From Saccharum officinarum (taxonomy: Eukaryota > Streptophyta > Magnoliopsida > Poales > Poaceae), in contig CM036209.1 in the NCBI GenBank assembly GCA_020631735.1, positions 8,717,451-8,781,450 of the forward strand: 64,000 nt of DNA, in the 5' to 3' direction. Of this stretch, positions 10,771 to 22,199 are shown piece after piece. Each line of letters opens with the position of its first letter. Positions within the stretch are counted from its first letter, which is position 1. The notes below the pieces were generated by a model. It did no database searches, was not told the origin of the DNA, and was given only the letters and a program-made list of their open reading frames with translations. Position numbers and translations under genes: made by a program.

Positions 10771-13700
10771 TGTAACAGAACCGACCAAATTATAAGAGCA
10801 CAAGTACGAAAACAAGCACCGAAGCGCTCAAATTTTCAAACTTGAGCCCATATAATCCCGGTAGTCAATCGAAATCACGAAGGATTTCAAACCAAACTGC
10901 TTACAACCAGGATCGCATCATTCAACATACAACATCATACGATACATTTCACAAGTAGTTCTGAAATAAGTTTACACCACGGAGTAGCAAATATTACAAA
11001 CCAAGTTTGAAAGTAGCGGAAGCATAACACACACACTAGTTAATTAAATACTGCCAGTCTGGATGATCGACAACCCGCAACAGCATGAGAAAAGTACATA
11101 GAGACGATCACGCCCTTGTGATCTAGTCATCATCACCCGCAGGGTGGAGACACGTCTTGCAGAATCCCTGATAAAGCATGTCATCTGCAACAGGAGGGAA
11201 TAAACCCTGAGTACTGGAATGTACTCAGCTAGACTTACCCGTCAAAAACCAGAAATAAGATGACACCAAAGATTATGCAAGGCTTACACAAGAGGCTAGC
11301 TGACACCACATTTTGCATAAAGGCATAAGTAGTTGAAACTCTTATAACCTGTACTAGCAGTTATTTTTAGCATTTACCTGTCATCTATCTTAGCACCTAT
11401 ACTAAACATTCACTTGAGTATAATCAAACAACATTATTATTATATCCATAGCAGGTATATCATTTCGGCAACATCATATCATTTACTTAACCATCTGTTC
11501 ATTTAATGAGATCTACGTTGCCGCTGCTCAAGTCAAGTGCTCACTAACCGAGAGCGACGACGATTCGAATCGAATTCCTATCCAGCTGGAGGGGTATTTC
11601 TAACACTCACCGAGTCACGCCTGGCGAAGGCTGCTCAGGTCATCTTTTGTACAGTTCAGGAATCGCGGGCCCGAATAATGTCGCGTCCCCAAGGGCGACA
11701 CTCTGCCAGGTGATAGGGACTCTAACCCCCCTTGGTCTCACGCCAATGTCCCCAAGCACATCCTTTCTCTCCTCCAAGATGCAACCTACCATTCGATTCC
11801 CGGCCTGAACCATACTACTCGACTTCGCAGTCGGAACGGCTTATCCGGCCAACTAAGTGTTAGACTGCGTTCAACATGACTCAAGGACGTACAGCGAATC
11901 GGTCCTTAAACGACTCAGACGGGCATAGCTCCACACCCAAGACGTGAAGTGTCTTGCGGCTGTACTATCGAACTCCCGCCCGGTCTCAATTTCATTTTAA
12001 GGCATGGTTCCATCCACGATAGCCATAAAGCCACTCGTGACTCCTTCCTACATCTCGCGGATGACCGGAAATCACCCGACTTCTACCGAACTAAGCAGGG
12101 CTAAGCATTGACACGTGCCTAAACCTAATATAGGATTAAGTACGATATCTGGACAAGGACAGGTATAATGCAACAAGTGTTTTCATATAACTCCTACAAC
12201 TTAATGCAGTAAACAATTAAAAGTACTCAAGATTAATTTATAAAACAGTAGGTCCAGCATGCACCGGGGCTTGCCTTTGAGAAAAGTTGAAGGCCGGTGG
12301 TCAGGGCACTCCGGCAAGTCTTCAACGGCGTCTCCTTCGCCTGCTGGGTCCTTGGGCTCCTGCTGCTCCTGGTTCTCCTCCGGAATTACAGGCTCGAATT
12401 CGAGGAGAGTTACTCCCTCCGGTACACCTATTGCATGAATGCACAATAAATATCATGAATGCATAAATGGGTGCAGCATGCTCGGAATGAAATGCATTTC
12501 ACAAATAAAATACTCTATTCAAGTTACTTTATTAGTACGTGCAAATCTCTTCTCCGGTGGAGAAGTACTTACCTAAGCTACTCAACCTAAGATACAGTTG
12601 TTCTTCTTCGGTTAAGGCCCTAACACCTAATAAACACAAGAGTAACATTATTTAGGTTACCACAGTAAGTTATTTTGGACAGCAGCTCAAAGATCCTGAC
12701 ATAACTGGAGAATCCCAACTCCAAAAGATATGATCTAAGACAATCTGGAAAGCTTAAGAAATGTACCACAAAATGTTTTCAGATCACAACATTAGATTCC
12801 CAAGTTTACCTAATCGAAATTCCAAAGTTCCAGAATCTGTTCTCTCTAAACAGAGAGCAGTCAATTCTGGACTGGCGCTTCAAACAGCAATAACTCCCAA
12901 ACTACTAATCCAAATGCTCCCAAATTTTGACACAAGCTCATTTACAAATTTTACTACAACTTTGGTAATTACAAGTTTTCCAGAAACCACCTTTATCCAA
13001 GGTCAAACCTAGAAATACTATCAGCTGTCCAGAAAACCTAAATTTGTAAAGGTTAAATATTTATTGATGTGGCAAACATTCTCTAAGACCGAACTAATAC
13101 TACTACAAGTTCACAAATGTCACAAAAACACCAGAAAGTAAGGTGTGCCCACCTAGAATATTTATTTAAACCCATTTCTTAATTTACTTAAGTAATTAAG
13201 TGGAATTTCAAACATATATGTAAACTACTCCTAAAATTCTACAAAAATTACAGGAGACTCTCTGACCCACAAAGAGACTACTGTAAAATTTTTAACTCAA
13301 TTTATTCATAGGAACTTCCTACACAAAATTCCCAAGCCAAAAAAGGCTGATTTTTGTATAAATAACAAAGCATAGACAAAAGTGTCAAACAACAGATTTC
13401 TTAATTTTCTTGGACACTCTAGGGTACCAAGACATTCTCCAAAAATTTATAAGAACATTGCACATATAGAAAAATTACTAAAATTCATTTTAGTATTTCC
13501 TAGAATAACAAGATAGCATTATAACTTGAAAAGTACTTAAGCATTGATGCCCAAATTTTTACCAGAGCTAAGGCAAGTATAAAACAGTCTACCCACCAAA
13601 TTTCATAATTTTTGGAATACTACAGCTCAAGTTATATATTTAACAAATTTGCATTCATTTCAAAACACATTTGAAAGATCTATTTAATTCCCCTAGAAAT

Positions 13701-13866
13701 TAAACATCACATTCCAGATTTATATTTTTCTAAAATACTACACATCATGTAGATCCTAACAAAATTTATCTCATGATTTTTGAGCAAGTAAAACCCTAGA
13801 TCTACATTTTCCAAACTTAACCAAAAATTCTGTAGCAAAGATAAATAAAATGAAAAAGATCTCATT

Positions 13867-14733
13867 TTATACTGGGCCGGCCCGGAAAGACGCGGCCCAA
13901 AAACTCGCGGCGTGGCCCGCTCCCGCGCGCGGCCTGCTCGGGCTCCCGCCCGCGCGCGTGTGACTGTCCAGGTGGCCCCACTTGTCAGCGAGAGAGAGGC
14001 GGAGGGGCGGAGCTGGGGTCGCCGGAGCTCGCCGTCGGTGAGCCGACCGGCGAAGCTGAGCGGACGAGCATGACCACGTCATCGAGCTAAGCCGATTGGT
14101 GGCAAGAACGGGACGGCAGAGCCACGGGAAGGTGCTCGCCGTCGGGCATGGCGGACCACCGGCATGGTGGTGGCGAAATCTCGCCGCCGGTGAGCCTGAC
14201 ATCCCAATCCTAACCCTCGATGAGCATTCCCAATCTACCTCGACCCTAACGCACCTACAAGTGGGCGACAGAGACGCCCCGAGACCCCTGGCCACGGAGA
14301 GCCGTCGCGCGGAGGAACTCCGGCGAGGTACCGCGGCGGCGGAAAACGAAAATGCAACCCTACCGAGGCGCGATTGGCAACGTGGAGTGGACGGTGAGGT
14401 AGCGGGCTTCAAGGCGGAGCGGTGGACGCGTTTTTGTGGACGGCAGTGCGGTGGAGAACGCGCACGAGCTCGCCGGAGTGGAGGCGGGAGCTGCGCTCGG
14501 TTGTTCCGCCCGGTGGAGAAGAGAATGGAAGGGAGAGGGAGGTGTGGCGCGAGTGAGGCAGAGGCCGTCGTCGTGGCGGCCTTGAAGGCTTGGTGACCTG
14601 ACGGGTGGGACCGCGGCCGGCATACGGCTGCCACCGCACGGCCACGCGTCGGCATTGCCCTGCCGTCGGTCGGCCACCGACTGAAGAACGGCCGACTGAA
14701 TCGACGAGGCCGAAACGGTGACTGATAGAGCAA
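13867..14733 (-). repeat. GC-rich island of the LTR
   Basis: A sharply GC-rich block inside otherwise AT-rich LTR, opening with CTGGGCCGGCCCGG. It happens to be open for 288 codons on the minus strand, but the composition is Arg/Pro/Ala/Ser-rich with overlapping long frames on both strands, so I do not call a protein. Its counterparts in element B (37120-38100 and 48580-49400) share the opening palindrome but are otherwise largely dissimilar. Confidence 0.7.
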
Positions 14734-14735
14734 CT

Positions 14736-15093
14736 TTGTCGATGATTATCTCCTAAACCAGCTCGAGTTAGTCGAAGATGGTTACACCAATCTTGTAGAG
14801 CTACATGAGGGCTACAAGTTTGTCAATTGGAGTTTGGACTGGTTCGGCCTGGATTTGAAACCACAGAGCTCCAAAGTGGTGTACTTGGAAACTGAAACGT
14901 GTTTTCAGTCAGTGAACCCGACTGAAACCCTATTTTCAAGACACCACATCTCCTAAACCATTCAGAACTAGGTGATGGTGATATTGACAATGTTGTAGAG
15001 TTATGTGTGGACAACAACTTTGTCAATTGGCTCAAAGTCTGGTTCGGCCTGGTTTGTGAGTTACAAGTTGCCAAAGTGAGGTACTGTGAAACG
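14736..15093 (-). repeat. Two diverged tandem units within the LTR
   Basis: Both units contain TCTCCTAAACCA, TGTAGAG(C/T)TA, TTTGTCAATTGG and TGGTTCGGCCTGG in the same order, about 203 bp apart. The same pair occurs at 26165-26522 and in both LTRs of element B. Non-coding; an old internal LTR duplication. Confidence 0.75.
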
Positions 15094-15725
15094 GTTCTCA
15101 GCTCAACACTTAGCAAAATTTGCTAAGTCCCAAAATAGCCTCTAATACTGACTTGTGGACCATTTTTGAGCATGTTCTGATCATTTTCATGAGATGACCA
15201 TATTAGAACTTTTGTTCCTTATGAAATTCTCTACAACTTTGCTTAAGGTTGCCCCTCCATGCAAGATCTCTAGACTGGACTTTTTAATTGGTCAAACCAG
15301 AGCACTCTAGGGGTCCAACCTAGTCAACAACATTTGGAAGGGCAATTTGGTAATTTTGGTCAACATGAACATTGCTCCACTACTTACCCTAAATGTAATT
15401 AAGGTGTTATAAGACCTAATTAACCACTCTACATATTGGTTGCACAAAGTTCCTAGTGTCACATTCTTTGGAACAAGTATTTCAATACTTTCACCCAAAT
15501 GTTGCAAGCCCATGTTGCACATGTTGCATGAGTGTTGCATAACATTTGCTAGTTATGTTACACTAAAGTGGTTGACATGTCTCACAAGGAATATTGCACA
15601 TAAGGTACTTATGTTTTGCACACTACTTACTTCTTACTTCACATGAAATATAAACATATCATAAGCTTATGCATGAAATGAATGATGCTTGCTTATGCTC
15701 ATGCAAATGCAATGCCATTAAGGAG

Positions 15726-18700
15726 CTAAACACCTGGGGTGTTACAGCCCTCCCCCTTATAAAAATCTCGTCCCGAGATTTGGAAAGCGTACCATTTTTC
15801 ATAGAATTCCTTATAACCATCCCGCAAATAGTCTTCCCGTTCCCATGTAGCGTCACTTTCACTACCCTGATTACTCCACATTACTTTATACCACTTAACC
15901 ACTTTGCTTCTAGTTACTCGTTCCTGAGTATCGATCACTCGGACTGGCTTTTCTTCGTAAGTTAGATCGGATTCCAGCCTGATATCTCCTAAAGGGACTC
16001 TTTCCTCAGGAACTCGAAGACACTTTTTGAGCTGTGATACATGGAAGACGTTGAATATGGCACTCATTTCAGGAGGTAACTGAATTTTGTACGCAACAGC
16101 TCCACTCTTGCCTATGATTTGAAAAGGACCCACGTATCTTGGCGCAAGTTTCCGCTTAACACCAAAACGTTGGACACTTTTCATTGGAGAAACTTTCAAA
16201 TACACGAAGTCTCCAACTTCAAACTCGAGTGGTTTTCTACGACGATCAGCATAACTTTTCTGTCTAGCTTGGGCTGCAGCCATATGTTTTTGGATGGTAC
16301 GGACTTGTTCCTCAGCTTCCTCAACAAAAGCAATACCATAAAATCTTCTCTCACCAGATTCTATCCAATTTAGTGGGGTTCTACACCTACGACCGTACAA
16401 AGCTTCGAATGGAGCCATCTTAATACTCTCTTGATAACTGTTATTGTACGAGAATTCGGCTAAAGGTAACCATTTTTCCCAAGAACCCTTGGATGAAATG
16501 ACGCATGCTCGCAACAGATCTTCCAAGATTTGGTTAACTCGTTCTGTCTGACCCGATGTCTGGGGGTGATAAGCAGAGCTTCTCACTAACTTGGTTCCCA
16601 GAAGGTGATGCAAGTGCTCCCAAAAGCGAGCAGTGAACTGGGGACCACGGTCAGATATGATAGTACGAGGTATCCCATGAAGCCGGACTATCTGATTGAA
16701 GTACAACTCAGCATAGTCAGTGGGACGATAGTCCACTCTCACTGGGATGAAGTGAGCTGATTTGGTCAAACGATCAACAATTACCCAAATAGAGTTATGA
16801 TTTTTGACAGTAGGAGGAAGTCCGACAATGAAATCCATACTTATCTCTTCCCATTTCCAGCCTGGAATGGAAAGTGGCTGAAGTAGCCCAGCTTTCATGT
16901 GCACAGCTTTAACTCTGCAACAGGTGTCACATCTAGCAACATATGCAGCTATCTCTTTCCGCATCTTGGTCCACCAATAAAGTGGCTTCAAATCATAATA
17001 CATCTTATTGCTGCCAGGATGGATGGACAACTTAGAGGAGTGTGCTTCAGACATAATATCATTTCGAAGCTCTCGGTCCTTAGGCACAACTAACCTATCC
17101 TTGAACCATAGTACACCCTCTTCATCTATCCTGAACTGTGTAGTTTCTTGCTCTTTCATCTTACGCTTGATGTGGAATATACCAGTGTCAGTCTTTTGGA
17201 GCTCAATAATTCTGCTTTTGAGAGTACAACTGACAGTGATGTTGTACAAGACTGCTGGATGTAGAAGGCGAGATCGATGAAAATCAGTTTCAACTAAGGA
17301 ATGACAATGAGACTTACGGCTTAAAGCATCCGCAACTACATTTGCCTTTCCTGGATGATAGTGCACTTGAAGGTTATAATCTTTAATCAACTCGAGCCAT
17401 CTTCTTTGACGCATATTTAGCTCGGGTTGAGTGAAGATGTATTTGAGGCTTTTATGATCGGTGTAGATATTGCAGACATTTCCCAGCAGATAATGCCGCC
17501 ATACTTTCAAAGCATGAACAACTGCAGCCAGTTCTAAGTCATGCGTTGGATAATTCACCTCATGCTTCCGAAGTTGTCGAGAAGTATATGCAATTACTCG
17601 GCCTTCCTGCATCAACACACCTCCCAAACCTACGCCTGAGGCATCACAATAAACATCAAATGGTTTCTCGATATCCGGTTGTGCCAAAACCGGAGCTGAG
17701 GTTAGGAGGGTTCGCAGTTGGTGAAAAGCCGCATCACACTCAGGAGTCCAGACAAACCTGGTGTCTTTTTGCAGCAACCGAGTCATTGGCTTGGCTATTT
17801 TGGAGAAATCCGGGATGAAGCGACGATAATAGCCAGCCAAACCAAGAAAACTTCGGACCTCATGAACCGAGGTAGGAGCCTTCCAGTTCAGTACTTCCTG
17901 TACCTTGGCGGGGTCCACCATAATTCCTCCATCGGACAACACATGCCCAAGGAAAGGTACTTCTCGAAGCCAGAATTCGCACTTACTGAACTTCGCATAA
18001 AGTTGATGTTCACGCAGTCTTGTGAGGACTATACGCAGATGTTCAGCGTGATCTTCCTCATTCACCGAATATACCAGGATATCATCAATAAATACCACCA
18101 CAAACTTGTCCAATTCAGGCATAAACACCGAATTCATCAAGTACATGAAGTGTGCGGGGGCATTTGTCAAGCCGAAAGACATAACAAGATACTCATAGAG
18201 ACCGTATCTGGTAGAAAAGGCTGTCTTTGGAACATCTTCCGGGCGAATTTTAATTTGATGGTAGCCCGATCTTAGATCGATCTTGGAGAAAACTTTAGCT
18301 TTAGACAACTGATCGAACAAGATGTCGATTCGCGGTAGAGGGTACTTATTTTTGACAGTGACTGCATTGAGAGGTCTATAATCTACGCACATCCGTAACG
18401 ACTGATCCTTCTTCTTTACAAAGATAGCAGGACATCCCCACGGCGATGAACTAGGACGAATCAACCCCTTCTTCAAAAGTTCATTCAATTGCACCTTAAG
18501 TTCAGCGAGTTCATTTGGAGGCATCCTATAGGGTCTCCTAGAGATGGGAGCCGTGCCAGGCAACAACTCGATTTTAAACTCCACATCCCGGTCCGGAGGG
18601 AGTCCCGGCAAATCATCGGGAAAAACGTCCGGAAACTCATTTACTACTGGAATTTCGGCCAACGCCTTTGCTTGCACAGCATGAATTTCCCCCGACAATT

Positions 18701-20153
18701 CAACCTTCCTGGGAAGTTGTACTAGAAAACCCTTTTGATCTGTAGGATCTCTGAGCATAACTACCCGAGCGGATGTGTCAATGAGTACCCCATTCTGACT
18801 CATCCAATTCATGCCCAAGATAACATCTATGTCTAAACCAGGTAAAACCAATAGGGCAAGCGAATAACTTCGCCCTTCTATCTCAAACTTAAGGTTCCCC
18901 ACTACTTTGTTTGTGGAAATATTCCCACTTGCAGCGCTAATACAATAACCCACACCTTCAACAGTATGCAACTTGTGCGCAAATTTAGATGCAAACTTAG
19001 GACTGATAAAGGAATGCGAAGCACCTGAATCAAAAAGTACCACTGCGGGGTGTTGGTCAACTAGAAACTTACCAGCGGTGACCACCTCACCAGATGGAAT
19101 TTCCTCAATGCTGTTATAATGGGCGTGTCCCTGACGACTACCTTGGTTGACATTTTTCTTAGGGTACGGACAGTTCCTGGACCAATGGCCTGGCTTGTTA
19201 CAGTTCCAGCAAGGCATGTTGCTAGGGGGAACACTGGAGCTGCCTTGGCACGCATTACTCTTTGGCAGAGCCACTGTATATGCCTTGCGAAACCCAGTCT
19301 TCACTGGCGCCTTCTTTTGCGGAGGACGGAACTTAGCACTTGTGGCAGGAGGGCGAGGAGGAGCCCTCGGGGCAGCTGGAGCTCGAGACTGTGAAGCACT
19401 CGCCTCAATGGCCCTTTTGCGGCTCTTAGAGGCAGAATAGATAGCATTGTTGTTCTCTTGAGTTAGAGCATCGCTGATGAAATCATTGAAAGTAGTACAT
19501 TTGCTAGTACCCATAGTTTTCATCAGTTTTGGGCCGAGGCCCCTTTTGAAGCTAGCAATCTTTTTGGCATCGGTATCCACAAACTCTGTGGCATACCTTG
19601 CCAGGTTGTTGAAGGACTGCAAGTATTCAGTCAGGCTTTTGTTTCCTTGCGACAGCCTCATAAACTCTGTGTGCTTGATTGCCATAAGACCGGGAGGGAT
19701 ATAATTTCCCCGGAATGCCGCCTTAAACTGATCCCAAGCAATCGGGACATTGGCAGGTAGTGTGGAACGATAGTGGCTCCACCAAATGCCCGCCGGACCA
19801 TGCAACTGATGGGAAGCATACTCAGTTTTCAGCTCATCAGTTAGACGTAGCAGACGAAACTTTTGTTCAATGGTATTCAACCACTCGTCAGCCTGCAGTG
19901 GTTCTTCCGCTTCCTTGAAGAGCGGGGGCTTTGTATCCAGAAAGTCCTTGAAATCGCTGTACTGATTTGGCTCTGGGCCCTGGCGGCCAGGACGAGCCTC
20001 CCGGTTAGCCAGCTGGCGCATAGCATCCGCCAACATGCGCTGCCCTTCGACCACTGTCTGCATCAACTCGGCCGGAGTAGGTGGTGGCGGAGGGGGCGGC
20101 TGTTCCTCCTCCTCATTTCCACGACCCCGGCGTAGATTGTACGACATCTGCAA
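15726..20153 (-). CDS. Element A gag-pol polyprotein with chromodomain
   Basis: One open frame of 1475 codons. Order with rough residues: proline-rich N terminus and retrotransposon gag (1-310); CCHC zinc knuckle [14 protein letters not shown] (about 313); aspartic protease [11 protein letters not shown] (about 371); reverse transcriptase with FIDDILVYS (about 688); RNase H DVYCDASG (about 833) and TDHKSLKY (about 897); integrase HHCC zinc finger (to about 1074) and DDE residues in [15 protein letters not shown] and GQTERVNQ (1105, 1166, 1200); chromodomain PVRVIDTQ...WSNQ...ATWERED (about 1398-1450). The product copies and integrates the element; the chromodomain is thought to steer integration to heterochromatin. 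Gag and pol share one frame. The last seven codons cross the polypurine tract into the 3' LTR, which supplies the TAG. All catalytic residues I can check are present. Confidence 0.95.
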   Translation of the reverse strand: MQMSYNLRRGRGNEEEEQPPPPPPPTPAELMQTVVEGQRMLADAMRQLANREARPGRQGPEPNQYSDFKDFLDTKPPLFKEAEEPLQADEWLNTIEQKFRLLRLTDELKTEYASHQLHGPAGIWWSHYRSTLPANVPIAWDQFKAAFRGNYIPPGLMAIKHTEFMRLSQGNKSLTEYLQSFNNLARYATEFVDTDAKKIASFKRGLGPKLMKTMGTSKCTTFNDFISDALTQENNNAIYSASKSRKRAIEASASQSRAPAAPRAPPRPPATSAKFRPPQKKAPVKTGFRKAYTVALPKSNACQGSSSVPPSNMPCWNCNKPGHWSRNCPYPKKNVNQGSRQGHAHYNSIEEIPSGEVVTAGKFLVDQHPAVVLFDSGASHSFISPKFASKFAHKLHTVEGVGYCISAASGNISTNKVVGNLKFEIEGRSYSLALLVLPGLDIDVILGMNWMSQNGVLIDTSARVVMLRDPTDQKGFLVQLPRKVELSGEIHAVQAKALAEIPVVNEFPDVFPDDLPGLPPDRDVEFKIELLPGTAPISRRPYRMPPNELAELKVQLNELLKKGLIRPSSSPWGCPAIFVKKKDQSLRMCVDYRPLNAVTVKNKYPLPRIDILFDQLSKAKVFSKIDLRSGYHQIKIRPEDVPKTAFSTRYGLYEYLVMSFGLTNAPAHFMYLMNSVFMPELDKFVVVFIDDILVYSVNEEDHAEHLRIVLTRLREHQLYAKFSKCEFWLREVPFLGHVLSDGGIMVDPAKVQEVLNWKAPTSVHEVRSFLGLAGYYRRFIPDFSKIAKPMTRLLQKDTRFVWTPECDAAFHQLRTLLTSAPVLAQPDIEKPFDVYCDASGVGLGGVLMQEGRVIAYTSRQLRKHEVNYPTHDLELAAVVHALKVWRHYLLGNVCNIYTDHKSLKYIFTQPELNMRQRRWLELIKDYNLQVHYHPGKANVVADALSRKSHCHSLVETDFHRSRLLHPAVLYNITVSCTLKSRIIELQKTDTGIFHIKRKMKEQETTQFRIDEEGVLWFKDRLVVPKDRELRNDIMSEAHSSKLSIHPGSNKMYYDLKPLYWWTKMRKEIAAYVARCDTCCRVKAVHMKAGLLQPLSIPGWKWEEISMDFIVGLPPTVKNHNSIWVIVDRLTKSAHFIPVRVDYRPTDYAELYFNQIVRLHGIPRTIISDRGPQFTARFWEHLHHLLGTKLVRSSAYHPQTSGQTERVNQILEDLLRACVISSKGSWEKWLPLAEFSYNNSYQESIKMAPFEALYGRRCRTPLNWIESGERRFYGIAFVEEAEEQVRTIQKHMAAAQARQKSYADRRRKPLEFEVGDFVYLKVSPMKSVQRFGVKRKLAPRYVGPFQIIGKSGAVAYKIQLPPEMSAIFNVFHVSQLKKCLRVPEERVPLGDIRLESDLTYEEKPVRVIDTQERVTRSKVVKWYKVMWSNQGSESDATWEREDYLRDGYKEFYEKWYAFQISGRDFYKGEGCNTPGV
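15747..15758 (-). promoter_or_regulatory. Polypurine tract of element A
   Basis: AAGGGGGAGGGC on the minus strand directly abuts the 3' LTR, as expected for the plus-strand DNA primer. It is also translated as part of the gag-pol ORF. Confidence 0.9.
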
Positions 20154-20803
20154 AATGCATAGCCAATGAGCACTGACGATGTGGGAAATTTGTAGATGAA
20201 TTATTGCGAAATGTCAATCTGACTGTATGAATAGATTTCTCATAATAATTAAGGCACAATAATTCATCACAACCGCACAATCCATTCTAGCGCATCATTT
20301 GACGAGATCATACTTGGTAATCCAACAAGATGCTCTTTGATAAAGGCTCACTCACGGGGAGCACAACGGTTACCGGACCGTTTACGTTGCTATCTACGTG
20401 ATTTTTGACCTTTTGCACGGTACTTGGATTCGATCTCAAGATTTTTAGTTGACTGTGAAAGGCTACTTCAAACTGACCACAAAGAGACTTCTCAATGAAG
20501 AGTTCCATGGTGGATCATGACTAGCCACCTCGATACCTGCGCGTGCCAAGCAGCACAGCCTTATGTCGCGCGCCATAGGAGGCCCTCGGTCTCGTCGCGG
20601 CACCGAAGGGTGCTAATCGTGACACCATCATCGAACGCAACATAATAAGACATCAAGTTGTGATCGAAATTAACAGGTTCAAACTACATTCAGGAAACAT
20701 ACGGTTCAACCTTACATCCCAAAGTCAAGTTATTACAAGGCCTCACTCCTTCACAGGGAGGCACAAAAGACGATCCTAACATTATAGGCACGTGATGACT
20801 ACT
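20154..20803 (-). other. Element A leader between the H3-like ORF and gag
   Basis: About 650 bp with no conserved domain. It contains a 66-codon frame (20308-20508). How gag is reached past the upstream ORF is not evident; splicing, reinitiation or separate transcripts are all possible. Confidence 0.6.
20308..20508 (-). CDS. Small 66-aa ORF in the element A leader, unknown
   Basis: An open frame beginning MELFIEKSLCGQFEV. Element B keeps the same frame (43573-43773) with a single residue change (Leu to Pro). No domain, membrane segment or signal is apparent. Because A and B are very similar throughout the internal region, persistence of the frame is only weak support for translation. Confidence 0.3.
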   Translation of the reverse strand: MELFIEKSLCGQFEVAFHSQLKILRSNPSTVQKVKNHVDSNVNGPVTVVLPVSEPLSKSILLDYQV

Positions 20804-21418
20804 CTAAGCATCATCCTCCGAGTCAGTGTCAAGGATCTCCCCGCCGTCCTCATCACTGACAGGCTCTAACTCCTCGTCTTCTTCTTCTTCTGGCTCTTCC
20901 TCTGGTGCTTCTGCAGGTGGGGCATCCTGTGGTCCATCAACCTCTACTTCATCATCATCCTCAGCCATGAAGATTCCCGAACCCATGTCCTCATCGACGT
21001 TGTTGTTTCGAGGCAGCAGGGGATTAAGCTCGTTGTTCAGGCGGTGCACTTCTTCATGCAGGTTGTCATTGTATTCTTCAGCATTTTCTAACTGTTGCTC
21101 GAGCTCAAACTGGCGAGCTCTCAGAACGTTCTCCTCGTGCCAGGCTTCATCCCTCTGTTCCATCACACGGACCAACATGCGTTGACAGTTGCGGTTTGCT
21201 ACTGTCAACCTCTGGACTGCAAGCGTTTCTTGATCACGATCATGAATCACTTGTTCCAGTTGTTGCCGTGCTGCATCCCTAGCAGCAGTCACCTCTGCCA
21301 GCTCTGCCCTCAGCCTTTCCACCTCAGTAGGCTCAGGGCGGGGCTCACGTGGAGCGAGCTGGTGACGCGGTGCCCTGCCCCCAGTGGACTTACGAGCGGT
21401 CCTCTTGGTACGTGCCAT
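20804..21418 (-). CDS. Element A accessory ORF with a histone H3-like N-terminal tail
   Basis: 204 residues from the ATG at 21418-21416 (a start four codons upstream, MLLQ, is also open but loses the match). N terminus: MARTKRTARKSTGGRAPRHQ. After Met removal, 18 of the first 21 residues equal histone H3; the differences are Q5R, K14R and K18H, and beyond that T22P and K23R. R2, K4, R8, K9, S10 and R17 are kept. No histone fold follows. Residues about 33-133 are a Leu/Glu/Arg heptad-rich coiled coil; residues 140-204 are strongly acidic with DDDE, PEEEPEEEEDEE and DSEDDA. It lies between the primer-binding site and gag on the element's sense strand. Inference: a nuclear, oligomeric H3-tail mimic that could engage readers, writers or the element's own chromodomain. 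Not a host H3 gene. Function untested. Confidence 0.85.
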   Translation of the reverse strand: MARTKRTARKSTGGRAPRHQLAPREPRPEPTEVERLRAELAEVTAARDAARQQLEQVIHDRDQETLAVQRLTVANRNCQRMLVRVMEQRDEAWHEENVLRARQFELEQQLENAEEYNDNLHEEVHRLNNELNPLLPRNNNVDEDMGSGIFMAEDDDEVEVDGPQDAPPAEAPEEEPEEEEDEELEPVSDEDGGEILDTDSEDDA

Positions 21419-22185
21419 CTGTAGCAACAAGATAAGATACGACTTAAAGTGAGGATCATTTAGGAGATACGAAATTTACTTTAGTCGGGAGTACAGAAAT
21501 TTTTAAGGAGGGAGTAAATGATATGTATGATATAATTAAACATGATGCATGCACGTTTCGTACGTCCTCTCACCTTAGTAGAAACCTAAAGTTCTAACGC
21601 TAGGCGGTGGCATACATACGTTCTCTCATATAAGCGAAACTATCGGACTACTCGTTACGCTGTTAGTGTACCTGCAGAAAACTTCATTGCAGCCCAACAA
21701 TTCCCAATATAAGCACACAAGAAAGCAGTAATTTAAATACTTTCCATATATACATCCCTAAATGTATATACTTCAGTATCAAAGCTACCCGATATAGAGG
21801 TTCCCACAATTAAGTGCTTTTACATAGTTACATGGTTTAAACATGTAAAGATGTAAGTCACCAAAACTACTCTCCCCTAGACCGCCAGTTGGACGATCAT
21901 GCTCTCACAACTCACACTTACCAGAGCGTCGCGGTAATTGATCCATACATTACCACCCAAGTGGATGGCATCCATACAATATCACGCCGTATGGACGACG
22001 AAATAAAAACAAACAAGGCCCCCAAGTTAGTCTTTATAATAAGCCACCTAAGAGTCCTTATTTGGGCTAAGGGATGTGATCACTGGCATACCTAAAAAAT
22101 AATTTTTTTTAGTGTTTTAACCCTTTTTCATAATCAAATATTTTTGTTTTTAAATACTCATATGATGTGTTTAATGTTGAATTAT

Positions 22186-22197
22186 GCTCCGGTACCA
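22186..22197 (-). promoter_or_regulatory. Primer-binding site of element A
   Basis: TGGTACCGGAGC on the minus strand, two bases inside the 5' LTR, matches the initiator-tRNA-Met complement TGGTATCAGAGC at 10 of 12 positions. Confidence 0.8.
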
Positions 22198-22199
22198 GC

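Larger units (their letters stand above)
10771..15746 (-). repeat. Element A 3' LTR
   Basis: 4976 bp, TGTAACAG...GTGTTACA. By eye it differs from the 5' LTR at about 24 positions, nearly all transitions, with no net length change. It contains a GC-rich island (13867-14733) and two diverged tandem units (14736-14897 and 14939-15093). The gag-pol stop codon lies inside it. Confidence 0.95.

Noticed and set aside
13867..14733. 288-codon minus-strand frame in the LTR GC island (also 25296-26162)
   Set aside because: Strong GC bias gives long overlapping frames on both strands, composition is Arg/Pro/Ser/Ala-rich, and the corresponding islands in element B do not keep it.
20826..21185. Ser-rich 119-codon plus-strand frame
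   Set aside because: It is the complement of the acidic Glu/Asp codons of the minus-strand H3-like ORF.
20804..21418. Interpretation as a host histone H3 gene or pseudogene
   Set aside because: Only the tail matches; there is no histone fold, and the ORF sits in the leader of a complete LTR element and recurs in element B.
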